Source of the DNA: Lentzea tibetensis | GTDB lineage: Bacteria > Actinomycetota > Actinomycetes > Mycobacteriales > Pseudonocardiaceae | Direction: 5' to 3' | NCBI RefSeq assembly: GCF_007845675.1 | Contig: NZ_VOBR01000004.1 | Location: forward strand, 323,719 to 387,718 | Length of the DNA stretch: 64,000 bases | Shown here: positions 25,885 to 34,862 of the stretch, piece by piece | Position numbering within the stretch: position 1 is the stretch's first letter | Layout of the letters: the number at the start of each line of letters is the position of its first letter | Position numbers and translations under genes: made by a program | The notes under the pieces: model-generated | The model's input: the letters and a program-made list of their open reading frames with translations, nothing else | The model's database searches: none | What the model was told of the DNA's origin: nothing

Positions 25885-26919
25885 ATGCCCATCGCAACCC
25901 CCGAGGTCTACAACGAGATGCTGGACCGGGCCAAGGCGAACGAGTTCGCCTACCCCGCGATCAACGTCACCTCGTCGGAGACGCTCAACGCGGCACTGCG
26001 CGGGTTCGCCGAGGCCGAGAGCGACGGCATCATCCAGGTCTCGACCGGCGGTGCGGAGTTCGCCTCCGGCACCAAGGTCAAGGACATGGTGACCGGAGCT
26101 GTCGCCCTCGCCGAGTTCGCGCACGTGGTGGCGGAGAAGTACCCCGTCAACATCGCGCTGCACACGGACCACTGCCCGAAGGACAAGCTCGACGGCTACG
26201 TCCGCCCGCTGATCGCGATCAGCCAGGAGCGGGTCGACAAGGGCGGCAACCCGCTCTTCCAGTCGCACATGTGGGACGGCTCCGCTGTGCCGATGGACGA
26301 GAACCTCGCCATCGCCAGCGAACTGCTCGACCTGGCCGCCAAGGCGAAGATCGTCCTCGAGATCGAGGTCGGTGTCGTCGGCGGCGAAGAGGACGGCGTC
26401 GACAACGAGATCAACGACAAGCTCTACACGACGCCCGAGGACTACCTGAAGACCGTCGAGGTGCTGGGCGCAGGCGAGAAGGGCCGGTACCTGCTGGCCG
26501 CGACGTTCGGCAACGTGCACGGCGTCTACAAGCCGGGCAACGTCAAGCTCCGCCCGGAGATCCTCAAGCAGGGCCAGGACGTCGTGGCGGAGAAGCTGGG
26601 CCTCGCGGCCGGCTCCAAGCCGTTCGACCTGGTCTTCCACGGCGGCTCCGGCTCGCTGCTCGAGGAGATCCACGAGGCCGTCTCGTACGGCGTCATCAAG
26701 ATGAACATCGACACGGACACGCAGTACGCGTTCACGCGCCCGATCGCGGCGCACATGTTCGCGAACTACGACGGCGTGCTGAAGGTGGACGGCGAGGTCG
26801 GCAACAAGAAGGCCTACGACCCGCGCAGCTACCTGAAGGCGGCCGAGCAGTCCATGGCCGCGCGCATCGCCCAGGCGTGCGAGCACCTGAAGTCGTCCGG
26901 CCGCATGATCGCCGGCTGA
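25885..26919 (+). CDS. fba: Fructose-bisphosphate aldolase, class II
   Basis: A 344-residue zinc-dependent aldolase of glycolysis and gluconeogenesis. Visible landmarks are LHTDHCPKDK (about 92-101; catalytic Asp95 and zinc His96), LEIEVGVVGGEEDGV (about 157-171) and VFHGGSGS and MNIDTDTQYAFT for phosphate binding. Start ATG with GAGGAGG upstream. A perfect stem terminator follows. Neighbouring DUF3151 and DedA genes match the M. tuberculosis fba locus. Confidence 0.97.
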   Translation: MPIATPEVYNEMLDRAKANEFAYPAINVTSSETLNAALRGFAEAESDGIIQVSTGGAEFASGTKVKDMVTGAVALAEFAHVVAEKYPVNIALHTDHCPKDKLDGYVRPLIAISQERVDKGGNPLFQSHMWDGSAVPMDENLAIASELLDLAAKAKIVLEIEVGVVGGEEDGVDNEINDKLYTTPEDYLKTVEVLGAGEKGRYLLAATFGNVHGVYKPGNVKLRPEILKQGQDVVAEKLGLAAGSKPFDLVFHGGSGSLLEEIHEAVSYGVIKMNIDTDTQYAFTRPIAAHMFANYDGVLKVDGEVGNKKAYDPRSYLKAAEQSMAARIAQACEHLKSSGRMIAG

Positions 26920-26930
26920 CCGTTCTCGTG

Positions 26931-26962
26931 AAAAGGGCCCCCGGTTCGCCGGGGGCCCTTTT
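26931..26962 (+). terminator. Strong intrinsic terminator after fba (bidirectional)
   Basis: AAAAGGGCCCCCGG, TTCG tetraloop, CCGGGGGCCCTTTT: a perfect 14-bp stem with a T-run on the plus strand and, because of the leading A-run, also on the minus strand. It serves fba and the convergent membrane protein gene that ends two bases beyond it. Confidence 0.95.
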
Positions 26963-26964
26963 CG

Positions 26965-28080
26965 CTACACGAGGTGGAGTCTCGCCGCGACGGTCTTGAC
27001 CTCCGGCCGGTGTATCAGGAGATCACCGACCGTCCACAGCACGGCCAGCAGCACGAACGTCGCCGCGGCCGAAGGGAAGTAGATGGGCGGGGCGAGCAGG
27101 TACTCCTGCTGCGTCCAGATGCCCACGTACCCGACGGTCGTGACCGCCGCCGAACCGAGCAGCGCCGCGACCGGCACCGACACCTTCAGCAGGTGCACCA
27201 CGTCGATCACCAGCCCGACGAGCACCAGGAACAGCGGCACCGCCGAAGCGGGGAAGTCGATGCCCTGGAGGATCGGCCACACCAGGCAGCGGTACGCCAC
27301 GTAGCCGCCCGCGACCGCGGTGGCCGCCCACGGCTTGTTGATCGTCCGCCGGGCGATGACGAGCACGAGCCCGGCCGCGACCAGGCCCCACAGCGGGTAC
27401 ACCCAGTCCGCGATCGGCAACGCGAACCGCGCCGTCGACTCGCGTCCGACCGCGATCCCGAGCTGGTCGGCCGCGAACTTGAGCAGGATCGGCTCCGCTT
27501 CCGGCGAGCCCGCGTCCCACGCCTGCAGCGCCCGCACGCCGTACTCCTGGTGCTGGTTGGGGAACCAGATGTTCTCCAGGAAGAAGAACCACAGCGCGAC
27601 GAGCCCGAAGGTCCTCGCACGACCTTCGGGGAAGTACTTCAGCCACCCGCGGATCGCGCCGGCCAGCATGATCGCGGTGCCCAGGTACAGCAGGGCGTGC
27701 GATCCGCTCCACGACGTGATGTCGAGGCCGTTGATCCGGTGGTTGATGACGTCGATGGGCAGCGCGACCAGGAAGATCCCGCACCCCCACTGCATCAGCC
27801 GCAGCGAGGCGCGGTCCGCGCCGTAACCGGTGTAGGTGTGGAAGAGCGTGAGCGCGACCACGATGACGGAACCAGCGGTGTTGATCAGGTGTGGCGGCGC
27901 CAGATCGTCGCGCAACCACTTGAAGTGCCAGGCCACGTCCCATGACGAGCCGAGCATCTTCAACAGCAGACCGGCCAGCCAGAGCACGTACAGCTGCTCG
28001 ACCAGCCGCCGCGGAGTCTCTCTCCCCGGCTCGCCCCGCTCCCAGTACTGGTCGCGGAACTGCCTAACCCCCTGGATCAT
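26965..28080 (-). CDS. Polytopic membrane protein, function unknown
   Basis: A 371-residue protein with nine to ten predicted membrane helices. The N-terminal cytoplasmic part is followed by LYVLWLAGLLLKMLG, and conserved-looking polar residues sit in the membrane: WDVAWHFKW (His at about 52), INHRINGLDITSWSGSHALLYLG (about 112-134) and FFFLENIWFPNQHQEYG. Several buried histidines could bind metal or heme, but I do not recognise the family. It is monocistronic and convergent with fba across the shared terminator. Confidence 0.82.
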   Translation of the reverse strand: MIQGVRQFRDQYWERGEPGRETPRRLVEQLYVLWLAGLLLKMLGSSWDVAWHFKWLRDDLAPPHLINTAGSVIVVALTLFHTYTGYGADRASLRLMQWGCGIFLVALPIDVINHRINGLDITSWSGSHALLYLGTAIMLAGAIRGWLKYFPEGRARTFGLVALWFFFLENIWFPNQHQEYGVRALQAWDAGSPEAEPILLKFAADQLGIAVGRESTARFALPIADWVYPLWGLVAAGLVLVIARRTINKPWAATAVAGGYVAYRCLVWPILQGIDFPASAVPLFLVLVGLVIDVVHLLKVSVPVAALLGSAAVTTVGYVGIWTQQEYLLAPPIYFPSAAATFVLLAVLWTVGDLLIHRPEVKTVAARLHLV

Positions 28081-28216
28081 TCGCCCATGATGAGCTGACC
28101 TCGCATGGTCAGGTAGTGCGAACCGCCCTGGTTTTACCCTGAAGTTTTCATATTGTGTTCACGTTCGGGTGAGTGCCGTTGCTCTGAACGGCCTACCTGC
28201 GGCACTCTGCACGGCC

Positions 28217-28303
28217 ATGAGCAAGAAGGTCATCGCAGGCGTACTGGTCTCCGCCCTCATGCTGATGGTGGTGGCCGCCGTCACCAGGGTGTTCCTGACC
28301 TGA
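28217..28303 (+). CDS. Putative 28-residue membrane peptide
   Basis: A short reading frame encoding MSKKVIAGVLVSALMLMVVA and eight more residues: a positive start and one membrane helix. It lies 27 bp before the DUF3151 gene in the same direction. Composition is convincing for a micropeptide, but no good Shine-Dalgarno is visible, so this is tentative. Confidence 0.45.
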   Translation: MSKKVIAGVLVSALMLMVVAAVTRVFLT

Positions 28304-28330
28304 TCGTCCCGAGTGCGGCACGATGGCCGC

Positions 28331-28747
28331 ATGTCGCTGAACGAGAACCTCCTCGGCCCGGAACCGACCCGCCTGCCCGCGCGGCCGGAAGCCGAGTCCG
28401 CCGCCGACGGCGGCACCGATCCCGCCAAGATCGTCCGGGCGTACCCGGACTTCAGCGAGGCCTGGGCACTGCTCGCCGAACGCGCGCTGCACGCCGGTGA
28501 CCCCGTCGCCGCGTACGCCTACGCCCGCACCGGCTACCACCGCGGCCTCGACCAGCTCCGCCGTTCCGGCTGGAAGGGCTTCGGGCCCGTGCCGTGGACG
28601 CACCGCGCCAACCAGGGCTTCCTCCGCGCTCTCGGCGCACTCGCCCGTGCCGCTCAGGAGATCGGCGAGGACGAGGAGTACGACCGCTGCCGCAAGTTCC
28701 TGGTGGACAGCGACCCGCAGGCCGCTTCGGTTCTCGGCCTGGCCTGA
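28331..28747 (+). CDS. DUF3151-family protein
   Basis: A 138-residue soluble helical protein. MSLNENLLGPEPTRLP at the N-terminus, SEAWALLAERAL and the Y-H-R-G-L-D-Q-L-R-R-S-G-W-K-G block are the family signature. DUF3151 is actinobacterial and has a TPR-like look; its function is unknown. It sits one gene from fba as in M. tuberculosis (Rv0360c). Two copies of the dispersed hairpin repeat follow its stop in the same sense. Confidence 0.92.
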   Translation: MSLNENLLGPEPTRLPARPEAESAADGGTDPAKIVRAYPDFSEAWALLAERALHAGDPVAAYAYARTGYHRGLDQLRRSGWKGFGPVPWTHRANQGFLRALGALARAAQEIGEDEEYDRCRKFLVDSDPQAASVLGLA

Positions 28748-28774
28748 CCTGTGGATGAGTGCCGGTCTCGGGGC

Positions 28775-28837
28775 CCGGAACTGTCGGTGCTGCCTGGGAG
28801 AATGGAATCAGGGGACCCCCAGCGGGGGACCCCTGCG
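28775..28837 (+). repeat. Dispersed hairpin repeat, copy 2
   Basis: The most regular copy: CCGGAACTGTCGGTGCTGCC, then TGGGAGAATGGAATCAGG, then the hairpin CAGGGG-A-CCCCC, loop AGC, GGGGG-A-CCCCTG with 11 pairs and one A-A mismatch. It starts 28 bp after the DUF3151 stop. Copy 3 follows in tandem with a 99-bp period. The rest of the 386-bp gap (28748-29133) holds only these two copies and a GC-rich stretch without a gene. Confidence 0.9.
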
Positions 28838-28873
28838 AAGCCTTCCCCGTCCACCGGCCGGTTCGGCGCGGGA

Positions 28874-28936
28874 CCGGAATTGTCGGTGCTGCCTGGGATG
28901 ATTGAAACAGGGGACCCCCAGGCGGGTACCCCTGCG
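28874..28936 (+). repeat. Dispersed hairpin repeat, copy 3
   Basis: Shares CCGGAATTGTCGGTGCTGCC and TGGGATGATTGAAACAGG with the family. The outer CAGGGG/CCCCTG stem is intact, while the inner arm is weakened to CCC/GGG. The CGAAGCC that follows copy 2 is repeated after this copy, so the duplicated unit extends a little past the hairpin. Confidence 0.88.
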
Positions 28937-29133
28937 AAGCCATTCGGTGTGCAGCCCGGCGAGCCGAAGCCCGTGCAGACCGGCGGGCGATCGTCCACAG
29001 TGGCGCCGCCACGCGCTGTCATCCCTCGGTCACCGATGGAACTTCTGACCGCACCCGTTCGTTCGACGGACCGGAAGCACGGGGCGCGGGTGGCTGCTCC
29101 GCCCGCCCCCCGCGCTCCGCGAGGCACCTGACC

Positions 29134-30216
29134 GTGGGCGCCGTCCGCGAAGAGATCACCCGCCGCCTCAAGCGCTGGCGCGGCACCGCGCTGCCCATCG
29201 CGCAGTCGGCGCTGTCCGCGGGTCTGGCCTGGCTGGTCGCCACCAGCCTGATCGGCCACGAGCACCCGTTCTTCGCCCCGATCGCCGCGGTCGTCTGCCT
29301 CGGCGTGTCACTGGGCCAGCGCCTGCGCCGCGTCGGCGAGCTGGTGGTCGGCGTGTCGGTGGGCGTGGGCGTAGGCGACGCACTGGTCGGCTGGATCGGC
29401 TCGGGACCGTGGCAGATCGCGCTGGTCGTGGCGCTGGCGATGTCCGGAGCCGTCCTGCTCGACGGCGGCGCGGTGATCGCGCTCCAGGCGGGCAGCAGCG
29501 CGGTCCTGGTGGCCACGCTCCTCCCACCGGAGACGGGCGGCGGCCTCGACCGGATGGTCGACGCGCTCATCGGTGGCCTGGTGGGCCTGGCCGTGACGGC
29601 GCTGCTCCCGGCCAACCCGCTCATCGTCGCCCAGCGCCAGGCGAAACAGCTGTTCGGTGAACTCGCGACCGCCTTGAGAGGCGTCGCGACCGCGGTGTCC
29701 GAACAGGACCTGGTGAAGGCGGCGGGCGTCCTCTCCCAGCTGCGCAGCACCCAGACCGCGGTGGACGACTTCAAGGGCGCGTTGAAGACCGGCGGCGAGA
29801 TCGCGACCATCGCGCCGATTCGCTGGCGGTCGAAAGACGAGCTGGGCCGCTACAAAACGGCGGCCTCCCCGATCGACTACGCGCTGCGCAACACCCGCGT
29901 GCTGGCCCGCAGAGCCCTCGCCGCGCTCCGCGCGAAGGAAGACATGCCCGAGACCCTCCCGGACGTCCTGCGGCGCTACGCGGACGCAGTGGACATGCTC
30001 AGGACCGAGCTGTCGCGGGGTGTCACGCCGGTGGAGACGCGCAAGGCGATCCGAGATGCCGCGCAGTACCTGACCGCGCGGCACCTCGGGGGCGACGGGT
30101 TCTCGACCAAGGTCGTGCTGGCGCAGATCCGGAGCATCGCCGTCGACCTGCTCCAGGCGACCGGGCTCTCGCGAGCCGAGGCGGCCGAGTCGCTGCCTAG
30201 CCTGACGGGCGGTTGA
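29134..30216 (+). CDS. FUSC/aromatic acid exporter-type membrane protein
   Basis: A 360-residue protein with an N-terminal membrane half of about six helices (20-165). These include LPIAQSALSAGLAWLVA, PFFAPIAAVVCLGVSLGQR and VGELVVGVSVGVGVGDALV, typical of the FUSC/ArAE family. A C-terminal cytoplasmic helical half follows, with QLFGELATALRGVATAVS and RRYADAVDMLRTEL. Homologues export aromatic acids or act in envelope stress; the substrate here is unknown. GTG 29134 opens 31 residues before the first full helix. The 3' end overlaps the small minus-strand gene by 20 bp. Confidence 0.87.
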   Translation: MGAVREEITRRLKRWRGTALPIAQSALSAGLAWLVATSLIGHEHPFFAPIAAVVCLGVSLGQRLRRVGELVVGVSVGVGVGDALVGWIGSGPWQIALVVALAMSGAVLLDGGAVIALQAGSSAVLVATLLPPETGGGLDRMVDALIGGLVGLAVTALLPANPLIVAQRQAKQLFGELATALRGVATAVSEQDLVKAAGVLSQLRSTQTAVDDFKGALKTGGEIATIAPIRWRSKDELGRYKTAASPIDYALRNTRVLARRALAALRAKEDMPETLPDVLRRYADAVDMLRTELSRGVTPVETRKAIRDAAQYLTARHLGGDGFSTKVVLAQIRSIAVDLLQATGLSRAEAAESLPSLTGG

Positions 30217-30445
30217 GCACGCCCAGCAGGAGTGCGTGCACGGCCTCGTGATCACGGGGATCAGTCAGGGCGACCGTGCCGCCGGTGATGCCGTACCACT
30301 CGTCAGCGCCTTCGTAGCGGACCAGCGACCGCAGGGTTCCGTCCTCCAGGAGAGTCCGGAGCTCCAGGTCACCGGTGACCACGCCGACCTCGTCGGTCAT
30401 GATCCCGCCCGGTCCTGCCACGAAGAGGGACGAGAGTTCGGCCAT
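30197..30445 (-). CDS. Small acidic protein coupled to the secreted nuclease
   Basis: An 82-residue protein whose ATG shares one base with the nuclease stop (TGATG), so it is translated by re-initiation. The core MTDEVGVVTGDLELRTLLEDG...EWYGITGGTVAL...HEAVHALLLGVL looks like a compact alpha/beta fold with no signal peptide. I do not recognise the family. Its pairing with a secreted HNH nuclease makes a protective or regulatory role possible, but this is speculation. ATG 30400 is an alternative start. Confidence 0.7.
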   Translation of the reverse strand: MAELSSLFVAGPGGIMTDEVGVVTGDLELRTLLEDGTLRSLVRYEGADEWYGITGGTVALTDPRDHEAVHALLLGVLNRPSG

Positions 30446-31077
30446 CAGCACCTTCCGAGCATGTCCGTCAACGCCGTCTTCTCCGCCGAGTTCACGTTGA
30501 GCTTCCAGCGGTACTTGGTGTGTACCCACATCTTGGCGTAGGTGCACCAGTAGGACGTCAGCGGCGGCTTCCACGTGGCCGGCGTCTGGTCGCCCTTGGC
30601 CTGGTTCACGTTGTCCGTCACCGCGATCAGCTGCGGACCGGTCAGGTCGTTCGCGAACGACTGCCGTTGCGACGTCGTCCACGACGACGCGCCCGAACGC
30701 CAGGCGGCCGCCAGCGGCACGATGTGGTCGATGTCCACATCGGACGCCGCGGTCCACGTCGCGCCGTCGTACGGGCTGAACCAGCGGCCCGAGACCGCGG
30801 CGCACGACGAGTCCTGCTGCACGTTCGTGCCGTCGCGCTTCAGCACGACCTCACGCGTGTTGCAGGCGCCCGACTGCGTGATCCAGTGCGGGAACTTGTC
30901 CCGCGAGTAGCCGGTCATGGAGCCGTCGGCCTTGACCGTGAGGCCCGCCAGCTCGGACTTGGCGGTGGTGCTGCTGGGGATGTTCGGCGGTGTCGCGAGT
31001 GCAGGGGAAACGAGCCCCAGCGTCAGCGCGAGAGCAGCGCCGAACGCGACCAGGGCCTTGTTAACTGTTGACATCAT
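30445..31077 (-). CDS. Secreted HNH endonuclease (DUF1524/GmrSD C-terminal type)
   Basis: A 210-residue exported protein: signal peptide MMSTVNKALVAFGAALALTL with cleavage near PALATPP (about 28). The nuclease core has Y-S-R-D-K-F-P-H-W, then DVDIDHIVPLAAAWRSG (about 122-138) with the catalytic His, and the later NVNQAKGDQTPATW typical of DUF1524-type HNH enzymes. Cysteines suggest disulfides outside the cell. It probably degrades extracellular DNA or RNA for nutrition or competition. GGAAGG precedes the ATG. Confidence 0.92.
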   Translation of the reverse strand: MMSTVNKALVAFGAALALTLGLVSPALATPPNIPSSTTAKSELAGLTVKADGSMTGYSRDKFPHWITQSGACNTREVVLKRDGTNVQQDSSCAAVSGRWFSPYDGATWTAASDVDIDHIVPLAAAWRSGASSWTTSQRQSFANDLTGPQLIAVTDNVNQAKGDQTPATWKPPLTSYWCTYAKMWVHTKYRWKLNVNSAEKTALTDMLGRC

Positions 31078-31169
31078 CCCGACCTTCCTGGTTGGAAGTG
31101 ATCGGGAACACTGTCGGCTAGTAATTAGGCGTAGGCAATACCTCTGGGTGACACCCGGATGGCTGACAG

Positions 31170-31835
31170 TTAAAGCCCGCGGACGAGTCGCAGGTCCTCC
31201 GTGTGCCGGTACCAGGTCCACTTGTCGACCGGACGGGGGTGCTTCCGCCCGTCGAGCACCGGCGTCGTCGGCAGGCAGCCGAGCTGGAACGCGCGGGTCC
31301 GGTGCTCCTTCACCTTGGACCCGATCAGCCGCCGGTGGATCACCCGGACGACCAGCCCGAGGCCGCCCTCCGGGTCCGGCGTGACCTCGATCCGCGACGC
31401 CTGTCCGCGCAGCACGTTGTCCGCGTCGCAGTACCCGACGCCGCGCACCGGCGACAGAACCCCAAGCCCCACAAGCACTCCGCCGACGTCGTCGCGCACC
31501 AGCGGCACCGGGTCGGGGTCGCCGTTCATCGCGAGCTTCAGCGCGCCCGCGACGTTCACGGGCAACGTCCACAGCGACGCGACCGCGGACCGCGGCGAGG
31601 TCGGCACGTAGCCGACGATCGTGTCGCCGAGCCGCTCCTTGCGCAGCAGGCGCAGCGCGACGGCGGCCAGGTCGGTGTCCGTCCCGGCGACGATCAGCCG
31701 ACCGTGATCGAGGTGCTGGTCGACGTCGTCCTTGCCGGGGCGTTCCGGGACCTGGACGACCTCGAAACCGTCACCGTCAGTGATCAACGGCAACTGCGTG
31801 TTTCCGCAGGCCAGCACGATTCCACGCACGGTCAT
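31170..31835 (-). CDS. Conserved hypothetical protein divergent from purA
   Basis: A 221-residue protein with ADGK-like features in its second half. The first 60 residues include IVAGTDTDLAAVALRLLRK, then LPVNVAGALKLAMNG and a beta-rich C-terminal domain ending in basic residues (RKHPRPVDKWTWYRH). A nucleotide- or lipid-kinase relation (diacylglycerol kinase C-terminal type) is possible but not established. It stands divergently from purA across 62 bp, as Rv0358 does in M. tuberculosis; the correspondence is by position. Confidence 0.75.
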   Translation of the reverse strand: MTVRGIVLACGNTQLPLITDGDGFEVVQVPERPGKDDVDQHLDHGRLIVAGTDTDLAAVALRLLRKERLGDTIVGYVPTSPRSAVASLWTLPVNVAGALKLAMNGDPDPVPLVRDDVGGVLVGLGVLSPVRGVGYCDADNVLRGQASRIEVTPDPEGGLGLVVRVIHRRLIGSKVKEHRTRAFQLGCLPTTPVLDGRKHPRPVDKWTWYRHTEDLRLVRGL

Positions 31836-31876
31836 CTCCTGGTCTACCCTCGCTTACCGGCATTCGCTCGAACTAG

Positions 31877-33187
<1,311 letters not shown>

Positions 33188-33216
33188 ACAGAGCTATTTC
33201 CAGAATTCGGGCGGCG

Positions 33217-33245
33217 TTGACTTCGGGTTGACGCTCGCCTGTACT
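33217..33245 (+). promoter_or_regulatory. Promoter of the ssu leader peptide
   Basis: TTGACT, a 17-bp spacer and TGTACT (33240-33245) fit a -35/-10 pair (4 of 6 at -10). The -10 ends seven bases before the ATG of the leader peptide, so the expected transcript start is at or next to that ATG: the peptide mRNA would be leaderless. Confidence 0.65.
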
Positions 33246-33252
33246 CAGCGGC

Positions 33253-33333
33253 ATGAGTGAGCGCGAGATCCTGGTGGCTCGCCTGCACGTCGATCTTCGG
33301 CGGCAGGCGAGCGCGATCTGTCGTACGCGCTGA
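33253..33333 (+). CDS. Cysteine-containing leader peptide of the sulfonate operon
   Basis: A 26-residue peptide with the motif RLHVDLRRQASAIC followed by RTR. Short peptides with HVDL..R..SA.C upstream of sulfur-assimilation genes are a recognised actinobacterial leader family; cysteine codons near their ends sense cysteinyl-tRNA. The single Cys codon TGT is at 33319-33321, codon 23. The stop lies 36 bp before ssuC. It has no Shine-Dalgarno, and the promoter position predicts leaderless translation. Confidence 0.85.
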   Translation: MSEREILVARLHVDLRRQASAICRTR

Positions 33334-33364
33334 TCAAACCCACCTTCTCGCTCGCCGCTGGGAG
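33306..33364 (+). promoter_or_regulatory. Attenuator: competing stems between leader peptide and ssuC
   Basis: GGCGAGCG (33306-33313), inside the leader peptide coding region, pairs perfectly with CGCTCGCC (33349-33356), which ends four bases before the ssuC ribosome binding site GGGAG (33360-33364). A competing stem GCGCG/CGCGC (33311-33315/33326-33330) shares three bases with the first arm, so the two exclude each other. A ribosome halted at the Cys codon would cover the first arm and leave the ribosome binding site open. Confidence 0.6.
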
Positions 33365-33369
33365 AAATC

Positions 33370-34176
33370 GTGTCGATTTCTGTTGCGGGCGTACTCGCGC
33401 GCCCGAAAACAGCCGTACCCCGCCCACGAAAACGTTCCCTACCGCTGCGCTGGATCAGTCCGGTCGCATTGGTTCTGCTGTGGCAGGCCGCCAGTTCGAC
33501 CGGCGTCCTGCCACCGGACAAGCTCGCCTCACCGCTGACCGTCGTCGCCTCGGCGGGTGAGCTGATCGCCGACGGCCAGCTCGGCGAGGCGTTCGCCGTC
33601 TCGCTCGGCCGGGTGTTCTTCGGCTTCCTGCTCGGCGGGGTCGTCGGCGTCGTTCTCGGCCTGGTGTCCGGGCTTTCGCGCTGGGGCGAGACGCTGCTCG
33701 ACCCGCCGGTGCAGATGCTGCGGACGTTGCCGCACCTCGGCCTCATCCCGCTGTTCATCCTGTGGTTCGGCATCGGGGAGGAGCCGAAGCTCGCGCTGGT
33801 CGCGGCGGGCGTCGCCTTCCCGCTGTACCTCAACCTGCACGCCGGCATCCGGCAGACCGACCCCGGCCTGGTCGAGGCGGCGAAGGTGCTCGGCTACACG
33901 CGCGTCGAACGCGTGGTGCACGTCGTGCTGCCGTCCGCCGTGCCGCAATCCCTGGTGGGTCTGCGGATCGCGCTCGGCACGGCGTGGCTCTCGCTGATCG
34001 TGGGCGAGCAGATCAACGCCGACGCGGGCCTCGGCTTCCTGATCAACAACGCCCGCGAGTTCCTGCGCACGGACATCGTCGTGGTGGGCCTGGTGGTCTA
34101 CGCGCTGCTCGGCCTGACGACGGACTACCTCGTCCGGCTGCTCGAGAGGAGGGTGCTGCGATGGCGAGCGCGGTGA
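33370..34176 (+). CDS. ssuC: Sulfonate ABC transporter permease SsuC
   Basis: A 268-residue BPD_transp_1 permease with about six helices. After a basic N-terminal tail come ALVLLWQAASSTGVLPP, GRVFFGFLLGGVVGVVLGLVSG, and the EAA-loop region EAAKVLGYTRVERVVHVVLPSAVP (about 175-198) that contacts the ATPase. GTG start with GGGAG five bases upstream. It is first in a tightly overlapping ssuCBAD operon. The nitrate/taurine/sulfonate transporter class cannot be separated by the permease alone; the ssuD gene points to alkanesulfonates. Confidence 0.93.
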   Translation: MSISVAGVLARPKTAVPRPRKRSLPLRWISPVALVLLWQAASSTGVLPPDKLASPLTVVASAGELIADGQLGEAFAVSLGRVFFGFLLGGVVGVVLGLVSGLSRWGETLLDPPVQMLRTLPHLGLIPLFILWFGIGEEPKLALVAAGVAFPLYLNLHAGIRQTDPGLVEAAKVLGYTRVERVVHVVLPSAVPQSLVGLRIALGTAWLSLIVGEQINADAGLGFLINNAREFLRTDIVVVGLVVYALLGLTTDYLVRLLERRVLRWRAR

Positions 34177-34862
34177 GCATTCGCGGTCTGCACAAGGCTT
34201 TCGGGTCACGGGTCGTGCTCGACGGCGTCGACCTGGAGATCGCGCCCGGCGAGTTCGTCGCGCTGCTGGGACGCAGCGGCTGTGGGAAGTCCACGCTGCT
34301 GCGGATCCTCGCCGGGTTGGACTCGGACGTGCGCGGGTCGTTCTCGGTGCCGGGCACGGTGTCCATCGCGTTCCAGCAGCCGAGGCTGCTGCCGTGGCGA
34401 CGGGTGTGGCGCAACGTCTCCCTTGGGCTGCACGGGGTCGACGGCCGCGAGGTCGCCAGGAAGGCGCTGGACGAGGTGCGCCTGCCCGACCACGCCGACG
34501 CGTGGCCGCTGACGCTGTCGGGCGGTGAGGCGCAACGGGTCTCGCTCGCGCGGGCACTCGTCCGGCAGCCGGACGTGCTGCTGCTGGACGAGCCGTTCGG
34601 CGCGCTCGACGCGTTGACCAGGCTCGCGATGCACCGGCTGGTCGAGGACCTGTGGGAGGCGCACCGCCCGGCGGTGCTGCTGGTCACGCACGACGTCGAC
34701 GAGGCGCTGCTCCTCGCCGACCGGATCGTCGTGCTCGACGAGGGGCGCGTCGTCGCCTCGCACTTCGTGGACCTGCCACGCCCGCGGCGCCGGGCGTCGT
34801 TCGTGGAGCAGCGCGTGCGCGTGCTGGCTGATCTGGGAGTTGACGATGCGCAAGCTGCTTAG
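34161..34862 (+). CDS. ssuB: Sulfonate ABC transporter ATP-binding protein SsuB
   Basis: A 233-residue ABC ATPase. Walker A GRSGCGKST (37-45), Q-loop FQQPRLLPWRRVW, signature LSGGEAQRVSLARAL, Walker B VLLLDEPFGALDALTR and the H-loop VTHDVDEALLLAD are all complete. The AFQQPRLLPW form is typical of the nitrate/sulfonate/taurine subfamily. The ATG lies 16 bp inside ssuC and the gene overlaps ssuA by 17 bp. Confidence 0.95.
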   Translation: MASAVSIRGLHKAFGSRVVLDGVDLEIAPGEFVALLGRSGCGKSTLLRILAGLDSDVRGSFSVPGTVSIAFQQPRLLPWRRVWRNVSLGLHGVDGREVARKALDEVRLPDHADAWPLTLSGGEAQRVSLARALVRQPDVLLLDEPFGALDALTRLAMHRLVEDLWEAHRPAVLLVTHDVDEALLLADRIVVLDEGRVVASHFVDLPRPRRRASFVEQRVRVLADLGVDDAQAA

